From Streptomyces sp. YIM 121038 (lineage in GTDB: Bacteria; Actinomycetota; Actinomycetes; Streptomycetales; Streptomycetaceae), in assembly GCF_006088715.1 (NCBI RefSeq), contig NZ_CP030771.1, positions 8,740,001-8,804,000 on the forward strand: a DNA stretch of 64,000 nt. Reading direction: 5' to 3'. Made by a program: the position numbers and the translations under genes. The notes under the pieces are model-generated. The model worked only from the letters and a program-made list of their open reading frames with translations, was not told where the DNA came from and searched no databases. The stretch's first letter is position 1, and every line of letters starts with the position of its first letter. This document shows, piece by piece, positions 25,092-35,100 of this stretch.

Positions 25092-26911
25092 ACCAGCACC
25101 AGGGCTCCGTGATCCGGGACGACAGCCGGGCCACCGTGCACGGCCGGTTCACGGCTCAGGCCCGTGCGACCCCGCAGGCCCCGGCCCTCAGTTGCGACGG
25201 CACCGTCCTGACGTACGCGCAGGTGGACGCCGCGGCCGACGCGGTGGCTGCCCAGCTGCGCGATCTCGGCGCCGGGCCGGGCCGTCCGGTGGGCGTCCGC
25301 ATCGAACGCTCACCGCACCTGGTCATCGCCCTGCTCGCGGTGCTGAAGACCGGCGGATTCCACGTGGCGCTGAACCCGGGCGAGCCCGCCGTACGGTCGG
25401 CGTCGCTGCTGCGCGACTGCGGCGCCGGACTGCTGGTCACCCGTACGGAAGCGCCCGCCGAACTGCTCGCCGAGGCCAAGCCGGTGTACCTGGACTCTCT
25501 CGACCTCGCCGAGATGCCGGCCGGCACCGCCCCCGCGGCCGTCCCGCCGGGGGGCGACCAGGACGCGGCCTACCTCGCCTACACCTCCGGCACCACCGGC
25601 GAGCCCAAAGGCGTGCTGGTGCCGCACGGTGCGGTACTGCGCCTGGTCCAGGACAGTGACGTGCTGCCGGTCGGGCCCGGGGACGTGGTGCTCCACCTGG
25701 CACCGGCCGCGTTCGACGCCTCGACGCTGGAGCTGTGGGCGCCCCTGCTGAACGGTGCGCGCCTCGCGGTGTTCCCGGCCGGTGAGGTGACCCCGGAACG
25801 GCTCGCCGAGGTCGTCGAGGCGGAGGGGGTCACCGCGATGTGGCTCACCGCGGGCCTGTTCCACCTGGTCGCGGAGCGGCCCGACCCGCGCCTCGCGGGA
25901 GTGCGCAGGCTGCTCGCGGGCGGCGACGTCCTCTCGCCCCGGCACGTCGACGCGATGCTCGCGGCCTTCCCCGGGCTGACGCTGGTGAACGGCTACGGCC
26001 CGACGGAGAACACCACGTTCACGTGCTGCCACGCCATGGCGGCACCGGTCTCCGCCCAGCAGGTGCCCATCGGGCGCCCGATCCCCGGCACCCAGGCACA
26101 TCTGCTCGACGAGCGGCTGCGCCCCGTGGCCGACGGAACCGTGGGGGAGCTGTACGCGGGCGGCAGGGGTGTCGCCCACGGCTACTGGGGCCTTCCGGCG
26201 GCCACCGCAGAGCGGTTCGTCCCCGACCCGTTCTCGGGTATGCCGGGCGCCCGCCTGTACCGCACCGGCGACCTGGCCCTGCGGCGGCCGGACGGGGTCC
26301 TGGAATTCCACGGGCGCGTGGACGACCAGGTGAAGATCCGCGGATTCAGGGTGGAACCCGGCGAGGTGGAGGCGGCGCTGCGCGAGCTGCCCGGCGTCGG
26401 GGACAGTGCGGTCGTCGCCCGTACCGGACCCACCGGAGAGCGCGCTCTGGTCGCGTACGTGACGGGCAAGCAGGAGCAGCCGCTACAGCTACCCGGGATA
26501 CGGCGCGCCCTGGCCGAGAAACTGCCCGCCCATCTGGTGCCCGGCTCCTTCGTCCAGTTGGACAGCCTGCCGCTGGGCAGCACCGGCAAGGTCGACCGGC
26601 GCGCCCTCGCGGCACGCGGGGAACGCGCCCGGCCCGAGACCGACGTGCCGCTGCGCCTGCCCGAGAACGAACTGGAGCAGTGGCTCGCGCAGCTCTGGTG
26701 CGACCTGCTTGGGATCGACCAGGTCGGTGTGGACGACGACTTCTTCGAAGTGGGCGGACACTCGCTCGTCGCCGCCGCGATCACCGGGGAGATCGGCCAG
26801 GTCCAGGGGGTGTTCGTCACCGCCCGGTCCTTCTACGAGAACCCCACGGTCGCCGAACTCGCCGAGCTGATCGCCGAGTTGAGCGCCGAGTTGAGGGAGA
26901 GCGCCCGATGA
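25088..26911 (+). CDS. Freestanding NRPS A-PCP didomain protein, Val-like code
   Basis: 607 aa; ATG overlaps the previous stop (ATGA). A domain about 15-500: A3 YTSGTTGEPKG, A4 FDASTLELW, A5 NGYGPTENT, A8 VKIRGFRVEPGEVE, A10 STGKVDRRAL. PCP about 520-590, Ser in EVGGHSLVA. Code D-A-L-W-L-G-G-T-F-K matches the Val code DAFWIGGTFK at 8 of 10. Next to it are a P450 and a Cys-type acyltransferase. A-PCP plus P450 pairs are known to make beta-hydroxy amino acids on the carrier, and Cys-type shuttles move the residue to the main line, so a hydroxylated valine unit is a reasonable inference. Confidence 0.92.
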   Translation: MNQHQGSVIRDDSRATVHGRFTAQARATPQAPALSCDGTVLTYAQVDAAADAVAAQLRDLGAGPGRPVGVRIERSPHLVIALLAVLKTGGFHVALNPGEPAVRSASLLRDCGAGLLVTRTEAPAELLAEAKPVYLDSLDLAEMPAGTAPAAVPPGGDQDAAYLAYTSGTTGEPKGVLVPHGAVLRLVQDSDVLPVGPGDVVLHLAPAAFDASTLELWAPLLNGARLAVFPAGEVTPERLAEVVEAEGVTAMWLTAGLFHLVAERPDPRLAGVRRLLAGGDVLSPRHVDAMLAAFPGLTLVNGYGPTENTTFTCCHAMAAPVSAQQVPIGRPIPGTQAHLLDERLRPVADGTVGELYAGGRGVAHGYWGLPAATAERFVPDPFSGMPGARLYRTGDLALRRPDGVLEFHGRVDDQVKIRGFRVEPGEVEAALRELPGVGDSAVVARTGPTGERALVAYVTGKQEQPLQLPGIRRALAEKLPAHLVPGSFVQLDSLPLGSTGKVDRRALAARGERARPETDVPLRLPENELEQWLAQLWCDLLGIDQVGVDDDFFEVGGHSLVAAAITGEIGQVQGVFVTARSFYENPTVAELAELIAELSAELRESAR

Positions 26912-28200
26912 GGATCGGCAGCCCCGCGGCGACCGCGGACATCGCGCTCGACACCATCGACCTCGCGGACCCCGAGCTGTACGCCTCGGGCGACCCGCAC
27001 ACCCTGTGGCACGCGCTGCGCGAGCGGGAGCCGGTCCACCGCCAGACCCTGCCCGACGGCCGCTCGTTCTGGTCGGTGACCTCCTATCGCGACGTCAACG
27101 ACGTGCTGCGCGACCACACCCGGTACACCTCGCAGCGCGGCACGCTGCTGTCCATCCTGGGCTCCTCCGACCCGGCCGGCGGCCTGATGATGGCGGCCAG
27201 CGACCCGCCCGTGCACACCGCGCTGCGCGAGCCGATGGGCAAGGCGCTGTCGGCCCGCGCCCTCGCGCACTGGGAGCCACGCATCCGCGAGGTGGTGCTG
27301 CGGCTGCTCGCGCCGCTCGCCACAGGGCCGCTGGACCTGGCGCAGGCCGCCACGGCCTTCCCGATGGCCTTCACCGGGGCGCTGATGGGCCTGCCCGAGG
27401 AGGACTGGGCCCGGCTCGCCCACCTGACCACGATGGCCGTCGCCCCCGAGGACCCGGCGTTCGAGGCGGGCGGGGGACACACGACGCTGCTCTCCGCCCA
27501 CCACGAGCTGTTCGAGTACTTCGCGCAGCGGGTGCGCACGGTCTCCGCCGCGCCCGGCGACGACCTCACCGGATTCCTGCTCCGGATGAAGCCCGACGGC
27601 CGCCCGCTGCGCCAGGACGAGCTGGTGTACAACTGCTACAGCCTGCTCCTGGGCGCGAACGTCACCACCCCGCACGCCCTGGCGGCGACCGTCCTCGCCC
27701 TCATGGAGCACCCTGATCAGTACCGTCGCCTCCTGGCCGAACCGGCCCTGGTGACCAGCGCCGTGGAGGAGGGGCTGCGCTGGTCCTCGCCGGCCAACCA
27801 CTTCATGCGGTACGCCGTCGCGGACACCGAGCAGAACGGTGTGCGGATCGCTCGCGGCGACGCCGTGGTCGCCTGGCTGGGCTCGGCGAACCGGGACGCC
27901 TCCGTCTTCCCCGACCCGTACCGCTTCGCCGTCGACCGCAGTCCGAACCGGCACGTGGCCTTCGGCTTCGGACCGCACTACTGCATCGGCGCGCCGCTGG
28001 CCCGCATCGCGCTGCGCGTCATGTTCCAGGAGATCGTCCGGCTCGTGGCCGAGTTCCGGCCCGCGGGGCCGGTCCGCCATCTGAAGTCCAACTTCGTGGC
28101 GGGCATCAGCTCCCTTCCCGTGACCGCCGTCCTGCGCGACGGCGCGGCCGAAGTCCTGGCCGCCCACGCGCCCTTGCCGCGCCCGGAGGCCGTCGCATGA
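26908..28200 (+). CDS. Cytochrome P450
   Basis: 430 aa; ATG overlaps the A-PCP stop. Haem-binding loop FGFGPHYCIGAPLARI with Cys359; ExxR-type region in VEEGLRWSS. The I-helix reads LLGANVTTPHA: the acid before the Thr pair, normally Asp or Glu, is Val, while both Thr are present. Direct coupling to the Val-like A-PCP suggests it hydroxylates the PCP-bound amino acid, as in the biosynthesis of several beta-hydroxy amino acids. Redox partners are not encoded in the window. Confidence 0.92.
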   Translation: MRIGSPAATADIALDTIDLADPELYASGDPHTLWHALREREPVHRQTLPDGRSFWSVTSYRDVNDVLRDHTRYTSQRGTLLSILGSSDPAGGLMMAASDPPVHTALREPMGKALSARALAHWEPRIREVVLRLLAPLATGPLDLAQAATAFPMAFTGALMGLPEEDWARLAHLTTMAVAPEDPAFEAGGGHTTLLSAHHELFEYFAQRVRTVSAAPGDDLTGFLLRMKPDGRPLRQDELVYNCYSLLLGANVTTPHALAATVLALMEHPDQYRRLLAEPALVTSAVEEGLRWSSPANHFMRYAVADTEQNGVRIARGDAVVAWLGSANRDASVFPDPYRFAVDRSPNRHVAFGFGPHYCIGAPLARIALRVMFQEIVRLVAEFRPAGPVRHLKSNFVAGISSLPVTAVLRDGAAEVLAAHAPLPRPEAVA

Positions 28201-29006
28201 CCGCACAGACACCACAGACACCACAGAAGCCGCAGACACCGCAGAGACCGCCGAAGAAGAAGCGCTGGCTGCTGCGCACCCCGGCGGCGGACGCCCCCGC
28301 CCGGCTGTTCTGCTTCCCGTACTCGGGGACCGGCGCGTCGATGTACAACAAGTGGCCGGACCGGGTGGGACCGGCCGAAGTGTGCCGCATCCAGCTGCCG
28401 GGCCGTGAGAACCGGGTGCGGGAGGAGCACTTCGGCACCTATGAGGCGCTTGCCGCCGACCTGGCGCCGGCCCTGCTGCCCCACCTCGACCGGCCGTTCG
28501 GCTTCTTCGGCCACTGCGGCGGAGCCCTCGCGGCCTTCGCGACGGCGCACCGCCTCGCCGAGCTCGGCATGCCCGTCCCCGACGTGCTCTTCATGTCCTC
28601 CCAGGTGGCCCCGCACCAGGGCCCCTACGGCCGCTACCTCACCATGGACGAGACGGGGCTGCGCGGCGAACTGGAGCGCCTCACCAGGGTGATGGGCTCG
28701 GAGCCGGTGCCGGACCTGATCGACCTGGGCCTGGGCGTCATGAACGCGGACCTCGCGGCGAACCGCGCCTACCGCACCCCCGAGCCGGTCGTGCTGCCCA
28801 CGCGCATCCGCCCCCTCGGCTGGCGCGACGACCAGGAGGTCGCACCGGAGCGCATGACCGGCTGGGAGGACTGTGCCCCCGCGGGGCGGTGCGCGCGCAC
28901 GGTGCTGCCGGGAGACCACCACGCCTTCCTGCGCGCCCCCGGCCCGCTGGTCGAGGTGCTCGCCGCGGACCTGGCCGACGCGGTCGCCGCGAGAGCGGCC
29001 CAGTGA
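28197..29006 (+). CDS. Thioesterase-like protein with Cys nucleophile; probable aminoacyl carrier-to-carrier transferase
   Basis: 269 aa; ATG overlaps the P450 stop. Alpha/beta hydrolase of the type II thioesterase group (LFCFPYSGTG, PGDHHAF with the His), but the nucleophile elbow is GHCGG with Cys107 instead of Ser. CmaE (coronatine) and SyrC (syringomycin) are established Cys-type family members that shuttle an aminoacyl group from a freestanding A-PCP to the PCP of the main synthetase. The setting here (A-PCP, P450, then this gene) fits that role well. The N-terminus carries an odd Thr/Pro/Gln repeat ending in KKK (about residues 5-23), possibly a docking tail. A hydrolytic role remains possible. 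Confidence 0.85.
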   Translation: MTAQTPQTPQKPQTPQRPPKKKRWLLRTPAADAPARLFCFPYSGTGASMYNKWPDRVGPAEVCRIQLPGRENRVREEHFGTYEALAADLAPALLPHLDRPFGFFGHCGGALAAFATAHRLAELGMPVPDVLFMSSQVAPHQGPYGRYLTMDETGLRGELERLTRVMGSEPVPDLIDLGLGVMNADLAANRAYRTPEPVVLPTRIRPLGWRDDQEVAPERMTGWEDCAPAGRCARTVLPGDHHAFLRAPGPLVEVLAADLADAVAARAAQ

Positions 29007-29035
29007 ACACCGAGCCGACCGGAAGAGAGGAACCC

Positions 29036-30250
29036 ATGGCATCCGACCCCTATGTGTCCGGCTCGCTCAAGGAGACCGGCGACCCCGACCCTTACGCCAA
29101 CTACGCCTGGCTGCGTGAGCACGCGCCGGTCAGCGAGGTCTACACCCCCCACCGCCAGGGCACCACCTGGCTGGTCACCTCCTACGACCTGGCCCGCGCC
29201 TGCCTGACCGACCCGCGCCTGAGCAACGACGACCGCAACTCGGCGGGCGCGCCGGGTGCCTTCGGCAGCGGTGAGTGGGATCCCGCACGCGGGCTGCTCG
29301 ACCTGGACCGGCCCGAACACGCCCGGCTGCGGCGCCTGGTGGCGGGTGCGTTCAGCGCGGGCGCCGTCGAGCGGATGCGGGACATGATGGTCCGCATCAC
29401 CGATGAGGCCCTCGACACCATGGCGGGCCTGGAGAGCTGCGACCTCGTCGAGCACTTCTCGCTGCCGGTGCCGGTGGCGATCATCCACGAGGTGCTCGGG
29501 ATCCCGCCGGAGCAGCGCGAGTCCCCGGCGCACTGCCTCGACCTCTTCTACCACACGGGCCTGACCGACCCGCTGGACGTGGACAAGCTGGGCGAACTCC
29601 TCGAGTACACGGCCAGGCTGGCCGCGTACAAGCGCACCCATCCCGGGCCCGATGTCGGCACCCACCTGGTCCGGGGCCTGGAGACGGGCGAGCTGCGCGA
29701 CGACAACGAACTCGCGGCGATGATCCTGTCGGTGCTCGGCGCCGGACACGTGACGACCGTTCAGTTCCTGGGCACGGCGGTCTACCGGCTGCTGCAGCAC
29801 CCGGACCAGCTGGCGGCGGTCCGTGAGGGAAGCATCACCTGGCAGTCGGCCGTGAACGAACTGCTGCGCTACGACGCCCCGGTCCAGTCCACGGTGTACC
29901 GCTACGCCAAGGAGGACCTGGACCTCGGCGCGGTGCGCATCGGCAAGGGGGACGCGCTCCTCGTGTCGCTCGCCGCGGCCAACCGTGATCCGGCCCGGTT
30001 CCCCGACCCGGACACCTTCCGTGCCGACCGCGGCGGCTCGGGCCACCTCGGCTTCGGCCACGGCGCCCACCTGTGCCTGGGCGCCCACCTCGCCCGTCTG
30101 GAGGGCGAGATCGCCCTCGACATCCTCTTCCGCCGCCTGGACGGGATCGAGCTGGCCGTGCCCTTCGACGAGGTGGTGTGGACGTACGGGCCCATGCTCC
30201 GTGGACCGCGTGCGCTGCCGGTGCTGCTGCCCGCCCCCGCGGCTCGCTGA
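29036..30250 (+). CDS. Cytochrome P450
   Basis: 404 aa from ATG 29036, with GGAAGAGAGG upstream; 29 bp after the previous gene. Haem loop LGFGHGAHLCLGAHLARL with Cys347; ExxR in NELLRYDAP. As in the P450 at 26908, the I-helix acid is replaced by Val (LGAGHVTTVQ). It lies directly before an A-PCP gene with a Pro-like code, so it may oxidise that carrier-bound residue, or act on the finished peptide. Confidence 0.92.
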   Translation: MASDPYVSGSLKETGDPDPYANYAWLREHAPVSEVYTPHRQGTTWLVTSYDLARACLTDPRLSNDDRNSAGAPGAFGSGEWDPARGLLDLDRPEHARLRRLVAGAFSAGAVERMRDMMVRITDEALDTMAGLESCDLVEHFSLPVPVAIIHEVLGIPPEQRESPAHCLDLFYHTGLTDPLDVDKLGELLEYTARLAAYKRTHPGPDVGTHLVRGLETGELRDDNELAAMILSVLGAGHVTTVQFLGTAVYRLLQHPDQLAAVREGSITWQSAVNELLRYDAPVQSTVYRYAKEDLDLGAVRIGKGDALLVSLAAANRDPARFPDPDTFRADRGGSGHLGFGHGAHLCLGAHLARLEGEIALDILFRRLDGIELAVPFDEVVWTYGPMLRGPRALPVLLPAPAAR

Positions 30251-30297
30251 GCCCGCGACGCCCCCGACAACAACGACACGAAGATCTGGAGTGCGCC

Positions 30298-32106
30298 ATG
30301 GCACAAGAGCAGCAGGCGGCCCCGAGCCGGTCGGCCCGCACGGTCCTGGAGGGCTTCGACGTCTGGGCCGCCAAGGCCCCCGACGAGCCCGCCGTGATCT
30401 CGGACGGCACCGCGCTGAGCTACCGGCAACTGGACGAGGAGGCCGAGGCCCTCGCCCGTGACCTGCGGGCGCTGGGGTGCGGGCCCGAGACCGTGGTCGG
30501 GCTGTGCGTCACACGCGGCACCGGCCTGGCCGTCGCGGTCCTGGGCGTGGTCAAGGCGGGCGCGGCGTACCTGCCGCTGGACCCCGCCCACCCCGCGGCG
30601 AGGTCCCGGACGGTCCTTGCCGACGCCGGGGCGCGCCTCGTGGTGACGGACCGGTCGGTGTCGGCCGGTCTGGATGCCGAAGGCTGGGGCGGGACGCCGG
30701 TGTACGAGCTGGACGGTGAGCGTCCGGCGCCGACCGTCACGGACCCGGGCGCCGGCCCCGCCGGTGAGGCCGACCAGTTGCTGTACGTCATCTACACCTC
30801 GGGCTCCACCGGGCGGCCCAAGGGCATCGCCATGCAGGGCGGGCCGCAGATCACGCTGCTCGACTGGTGCCGGGAGCACTACGCCGAGCGCCCGGTCGCC
30901 CTGCAGTACTTCCCCGTGACCGCCGACGTGGCCTTCCTCGAGCTCATGTCCACGTGGTGGCTCGGCGGTTGTGCGGTGATCGCCACCGAGCCGGAGCGCT
31001 ACGACGTCGAGGCCCTGGCCGGCCTGATCGCCCGGCACGCCGTGAGCAAGGTCCTGCTGCCGGTGGTCGCGCTCGACGAGCTCGCCCGGCACAGCAGGAG
31101 CGCACCCGACCAGGTGGCCACCCTCCGTGAGCTGATCACCACCGGTGACCGGCAGGTGATCACTCCGGCCATCCGTGACCTGTGCGACCAGCACCCCGAG
31201 ACGTTCCTGGACAACCACTACGGTTCCACCGAGGTGAACGTGGTCACCGCGCCGCGCCTGACGGCACCGGCCGCCGAGTGGCCCGACCACCCGCTGACGG
31301 GACGGCCCATGTCCGGCGCGCGGATCTACGTGCTCGACGCGAACCTCTCGCCCGTACCGCCGAACGTCCAGGGCGAGATCTACGTGGGCGGCGGACCGCC
31401 CGCCCGCGGCTACGCGGGGCGCCCGGGCCTGACGGCCGCCGCGTTCCTGCCCGACCCCTACACGCCGGAGCCCGGCGCGCGCATGTACCGCACCGGTGAC
31501 CTGGGCCGGTGGCGCCCCGGGGGAGTCCTGGAGTACCTGGGCCGGGTCGACTTCCAGCTCAAGCTGCACGGCTACCGCGTCGAACCGGGTGAGATCGAGT
31601 CGTTGCTGCGCGAGCGCACGGACGTGGAGCGGGCCGCCGTGCTGCGGATCGGCGAGGGCCAGGACGCCTACCTGGCGGCGTATCTGATCGCCGACGGCGA
31701 ACCGCCGGCCCCGAGCGAGCTGCGCGAGTACCTCGGCCTCAGGCTGCCCGCGCCCATGGTGCCGAGCACCTACGTCTTCCTGCCGGAGTTCCCGCTCACC
31801 GACACCGGGAAGGTGGACCGCAAGGCGCTGCCGCTGCCGGACGGCGGCGGGGCGCAGTGGGTCGCGCCGCGCGACGAGACCGAGCGGGCGGCCGCGGAGG
31901 TCCTCGCCCAGGTCCTCGGCCGGGACCGGATCGGCGTCACCGACGACTTCTTCCGCCTGGGCGGGCACTCGCTGTTGGTCACCCAGGTGGTGCACCGGCT
32001 GCGCGCCGCGCTCGGGGTGCAGCTCCCGATGCGGGCGGTCTTCGAAGGGCCGACCGCCGCGGCACTGGCCAAGGAAGCCCGCCGGCTGCGCGAGGAGCGC
32101 GGATGA
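30298..32106 (+). CDS. Freestanding NRPS A-PCP didomain protein, Pro-like code
   Basis: 602 aa; ATG with GGAG 7 bases upstream. A domain about 15-500: A3 YTSGSTGRPKG, A4 region TADVAFLEL (Ala instead of Phe before the Asp), A5 NHYGSTEVN, A8 LKLHGYRVEPGEIE, A10 DTGKVDRKAL. PCP about 520-590, Ser in RLGGHSLLV. Code D-V-L-L-I-T-H-V-V-K agrees with the Pro code DVQLIAHVVK at 8 of 10, so Pro or a substituted Pro is likely. No C domain. Followed by a C-A-PCP gene overlapping by ATGA, which could accept this residue as its donor. Confidence 0.9.
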   Translation: MAQEQQAAPSRSARTVLEGFDVWAAKAPDEPAVISDGTALSYRQLDEEAEALARDLRALGCGPETVVGLCVTRGTGLAVAVLGVVKAGAAYLPLDPAHPAARSRTVLADAGARLVVTDRSVSAGLDAEGWGGTPVYELDGERPAPTVTDPGAGPAGEADQLLYVIYTSGSTGRPKGIAMQGGPQITLLDWCREHYAERPVALQYFPVTADVAFLELMSTWWLGGCAVIATEPERYDVEALAGLIARHAVSKVLLPVVALDELARHSRSAPDQVATLRELITTGDRQVITPAIRDLCDQHPETFLDNHYGSTEVNVVTAPRLTAPAAEWPDHPLTGRPMSGARIYVLDANLSPVPPNVQGEIYVGGGPPARGYAGRPGLTAAAFLPDPYTPEPGARMYRTGDLGRWRPGGVLEYLGRVDFQLKLHGYRVEPGEIESLLRERTDVERAAVLRIGEGQDAYLAAYLIADGEPPAPSELREYLGLRLPAPMVPSTYVFLPEFPLTDTGKVDRKALPLPDGGGAQWVAPRDETERAAAEVLAQVLGRDRIGVTDDFFRLGGHSLLVTQVVHRLRAALGVQLPMRAVFEGPTAAALAKEARRLREERG

Positions 32107-35100
32107 CCGTGGGGACGGCGGCGGGAGAGCCGACCGTCCGGCCCGAGCTGTCCTTCGCCCAGGAGCGGCTGTGGTTCCTCGACCAGCTCTCGCCGGGGGA
32201 GTCCGGCTATCTCACGCCGTTCAGCCGCCGCCTCGACGGCCCGGTGGACGCGGACCTGTTGGAGCGCGCGCTGCGGGCGGTCGCGGAGCGCCATCCGGTG
32301 CTGCGGTCACGGATCGACGCCGGGTCGGGGACCCCCGTTCCCGTGGTCGAGCCGGCCGCGACGGTCCGCCTGGAGCGCGTCGACCTGAGCGGCGCGCCGG
32401 ACCCGGAGCGCGCCGCCGAGGCCGCCGTGGCGACGATGCTGAACACGCCCATGGACCTGACGGCGGCGCCGTGGCTGCGGGCCGCCCTGTTCACACTGGG
32501 CGAGGGCAGCGCCCTCTTCCACGTCCAGGTGCACCACATCGCCTTCGACGGGATCTCCCGGGGCCTGTTCGAGCGGGACCTTTCGGCGCAGTACCGGGCC
32601 CTGGCGGGGGGCCGCCCGGCACTGGAGCTCCCGCCCGGGCGGGACTACGCCGCCCACGCGGCCCGGCAGCGGGCGGCGCTCGGACCCGCCGAGCGCGAGG
32701 AGTTGCTGGCCCAGTGGCGCACCGCCCTGGACGGCGCGCCGCACGTGCTCGAGCTGCCCTCGGACCGCCCGCGCCCGGCCAGGCCGGGCCCGCGGGCGGG
32801 GCGGGTGGACTTCGTGATCCCCGAAGAGGTCACCGCCGCCCTGTACCGCGTCGCGCAAGCGCACCGGACCACCCTGTTCTGCGTCGGTCTGGCCGCCTAC
32901 CAGCATCTGCTTGGCCGGTACGCGGATGCCCGGGACGTGCTGGTGGGGGTGCCGTTCGCGGGCCGCGAGGACCCGGAGACGGAGCAGGTCATCGGGTTCT
33001 TCACGCACTCCGTGCCGCTGCGCGGGGAGTTGGCCGGATCACCCTCGCTCGACGCACTGACCCGGCAGGCGCGGGACCGGGTGCTTGAGGCGATGGACCT
33101 CCAGGAACTGCCGCTGGAGCAGCTCGTGGACGGGCTCGGCGTGACCCGCGAGGCCCACCGCAATCCGCTGTTCCAGCACTGGTTCGACCTGGCGGACCCG
33201 CAGTGGGACCGGCCTGCGCTGATCCTGCCCGGCGTTCGGGTCCGGCCGGTCCCGGTCACCGAGACCACCACCCGCTTCGACACCGAACTGCATCTGCGTC
33301 CCGCGGGGGCGGGCCTGGCGGGACGGCTCCTGTACGCGGCGGAGCTGTTCGACGAGGAGACGGCCGCGGGGCTTGCCGGACACTATGCCGCGCTGCTCGC
33401 CGCGGCGGCCGCGGAGCCGGGGCGGCCCCTCGACTCGATCCCGCTCACCGGGGCGGACGAGCGCGCGCGACTGCTCGACCTGGGCACCGGGCCCGCCGTG
33501 CGGCGCGGCCCGGCGACGGTGGACGCGTACGTGGAGCGCACGGTGGCCCGCGTCCCGGACGAGGTGGCCGTCCGCTCCGGCGAACGGCGGCTGACCTACC
33601 GTCAGCTCGACGAGCGGTCACGGCGGATCGCCCGGGCGCTGCGGGAGCACGGCGCCGGGCCCGAGCGGGTGGTCGCGGTCTGTCTGCCGCGCGGGCCCGA
33701 GCTGGTCTGCGCCCTGCTGGGCGTCGTGCGGTCGGGGGCGGCCTACGTGCCGGTGGAGCCGGAGCTTCCGGCCGAGCGGATCGCGTACCTGCTGCGCGAC
33801 TCGGGAGCGATGGCGGTGCTCGGGGACGCCGGGGCCGAGAGCCTCACCGAGGTGACCGGGCACCCCCTGGTGCGCGTCGACCACTTCGCGGACGGCGACG
33901 GCCCGCACGGCGGGGCGGCGCTGTCGGCGACCGGGCACGGGGCACAGGACCTGCCGGCGGCGCTGGATCCCGACCGTCTGCTGTACGTCGTCTACACCTC
34001 CGGCTCGACCGGGCTGCCCAAGGGTGTCGGTGTCACCCACCGCTCCTTCACCCGGCTCCTCGACTGGCATCTCGACCGCTACCCCGTGGCGTCGGGAGCG
34101 GCCACGGCGCAGACGGCCGGAGTCTCCTTCGACGCCGCGGCCTGGGAGATCTGGCCGGCCCTGGCGGGCGGTTCGTGCCTGGAGGTGTGTTCGGCGGACC
34201 AGGTGCGCACCCCGTCGCGCCTGCTCGCGCGCCTGGAGGAGGCGGGCGTGGGATCGGCTTTCGTGCCCACCGCGTTGGCGGAACTGCTGATCCGCGAGCC
34301 GCTCGGGCAGCGGACCGCGCTGCGGCGGCTGCTGACCGGTGGGGATGTGTTCCGGCCGCGTGCCGAGGACGCGCCGGGGGTCGAGGTGGTCAACCACTAC
34401 GGCCCGACGGAGAACACCGTCGTCGCCACCGCCACCGACGCGCTCACCCGTCCCTGGCCGGGCCGCTCCATCGGCCGGCCGATCGCCGGGGTGCGGGCCT
34501 ATGTGCTCGATGCCCGGCTGCACCTGGTGCCCCGTGGAGTGCGCGGCGAGCTGTGGCTCGGCGGGGCCCTGGTGTCGCGCGGCTATCTGGGGCGGCCCGG
34601 CCTCACCGCCGAGCGGTTCGTCCCGGATCCGTTCGCCGCGGAGCCGGGGGCGCGCATGTACCGCACCGGGGACCTGGCGCGGTGGTCGGCCGACGGCTCG
34701 CTGGAGTTCCGGGGCCGGGCGGACGGGCAGTTGAAGATCAGCGGCTACCGGGTGGAACCGGCCGAGGTCGAGGTGGTGCTGCTGCGCTGCCCGGGGGTGC
34801 GGGAGGCGGTCGTGACCGCGGCCACGGGCCCCGACGGAGCCCCGGTGCTCGCGGCCCACCTGGTGTGCGACGCTCCCGGCCCGAGCGACGCGGAGCTGCG
34901 CTCCCAGCTGCGCCGCCAGGTGCCCTCGTACCTGGTGCCGTCGGTCTTCGTCCGGCTCGACGCGCTGCCGCTGACCGTCACGGGCAAGGTCGACCGCCGT
35001 GCGCTGCCCGCGCCTCCGGAGGGGGTCCGCGCGGCGGTGGCCCCGCGGACCCCGGCCGAGTCGGCGGTGCACGCCCTGTGGCTGGAGGTGCTGCCCGGGC

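Noticed and set aside
28197..29006. Ordinary editing thioesterase
   Set aside because: The nucleophile is Cys in GHCGG, unlike the Ser in the two other type II thioesterases of the cluster; a transferase role fits better.
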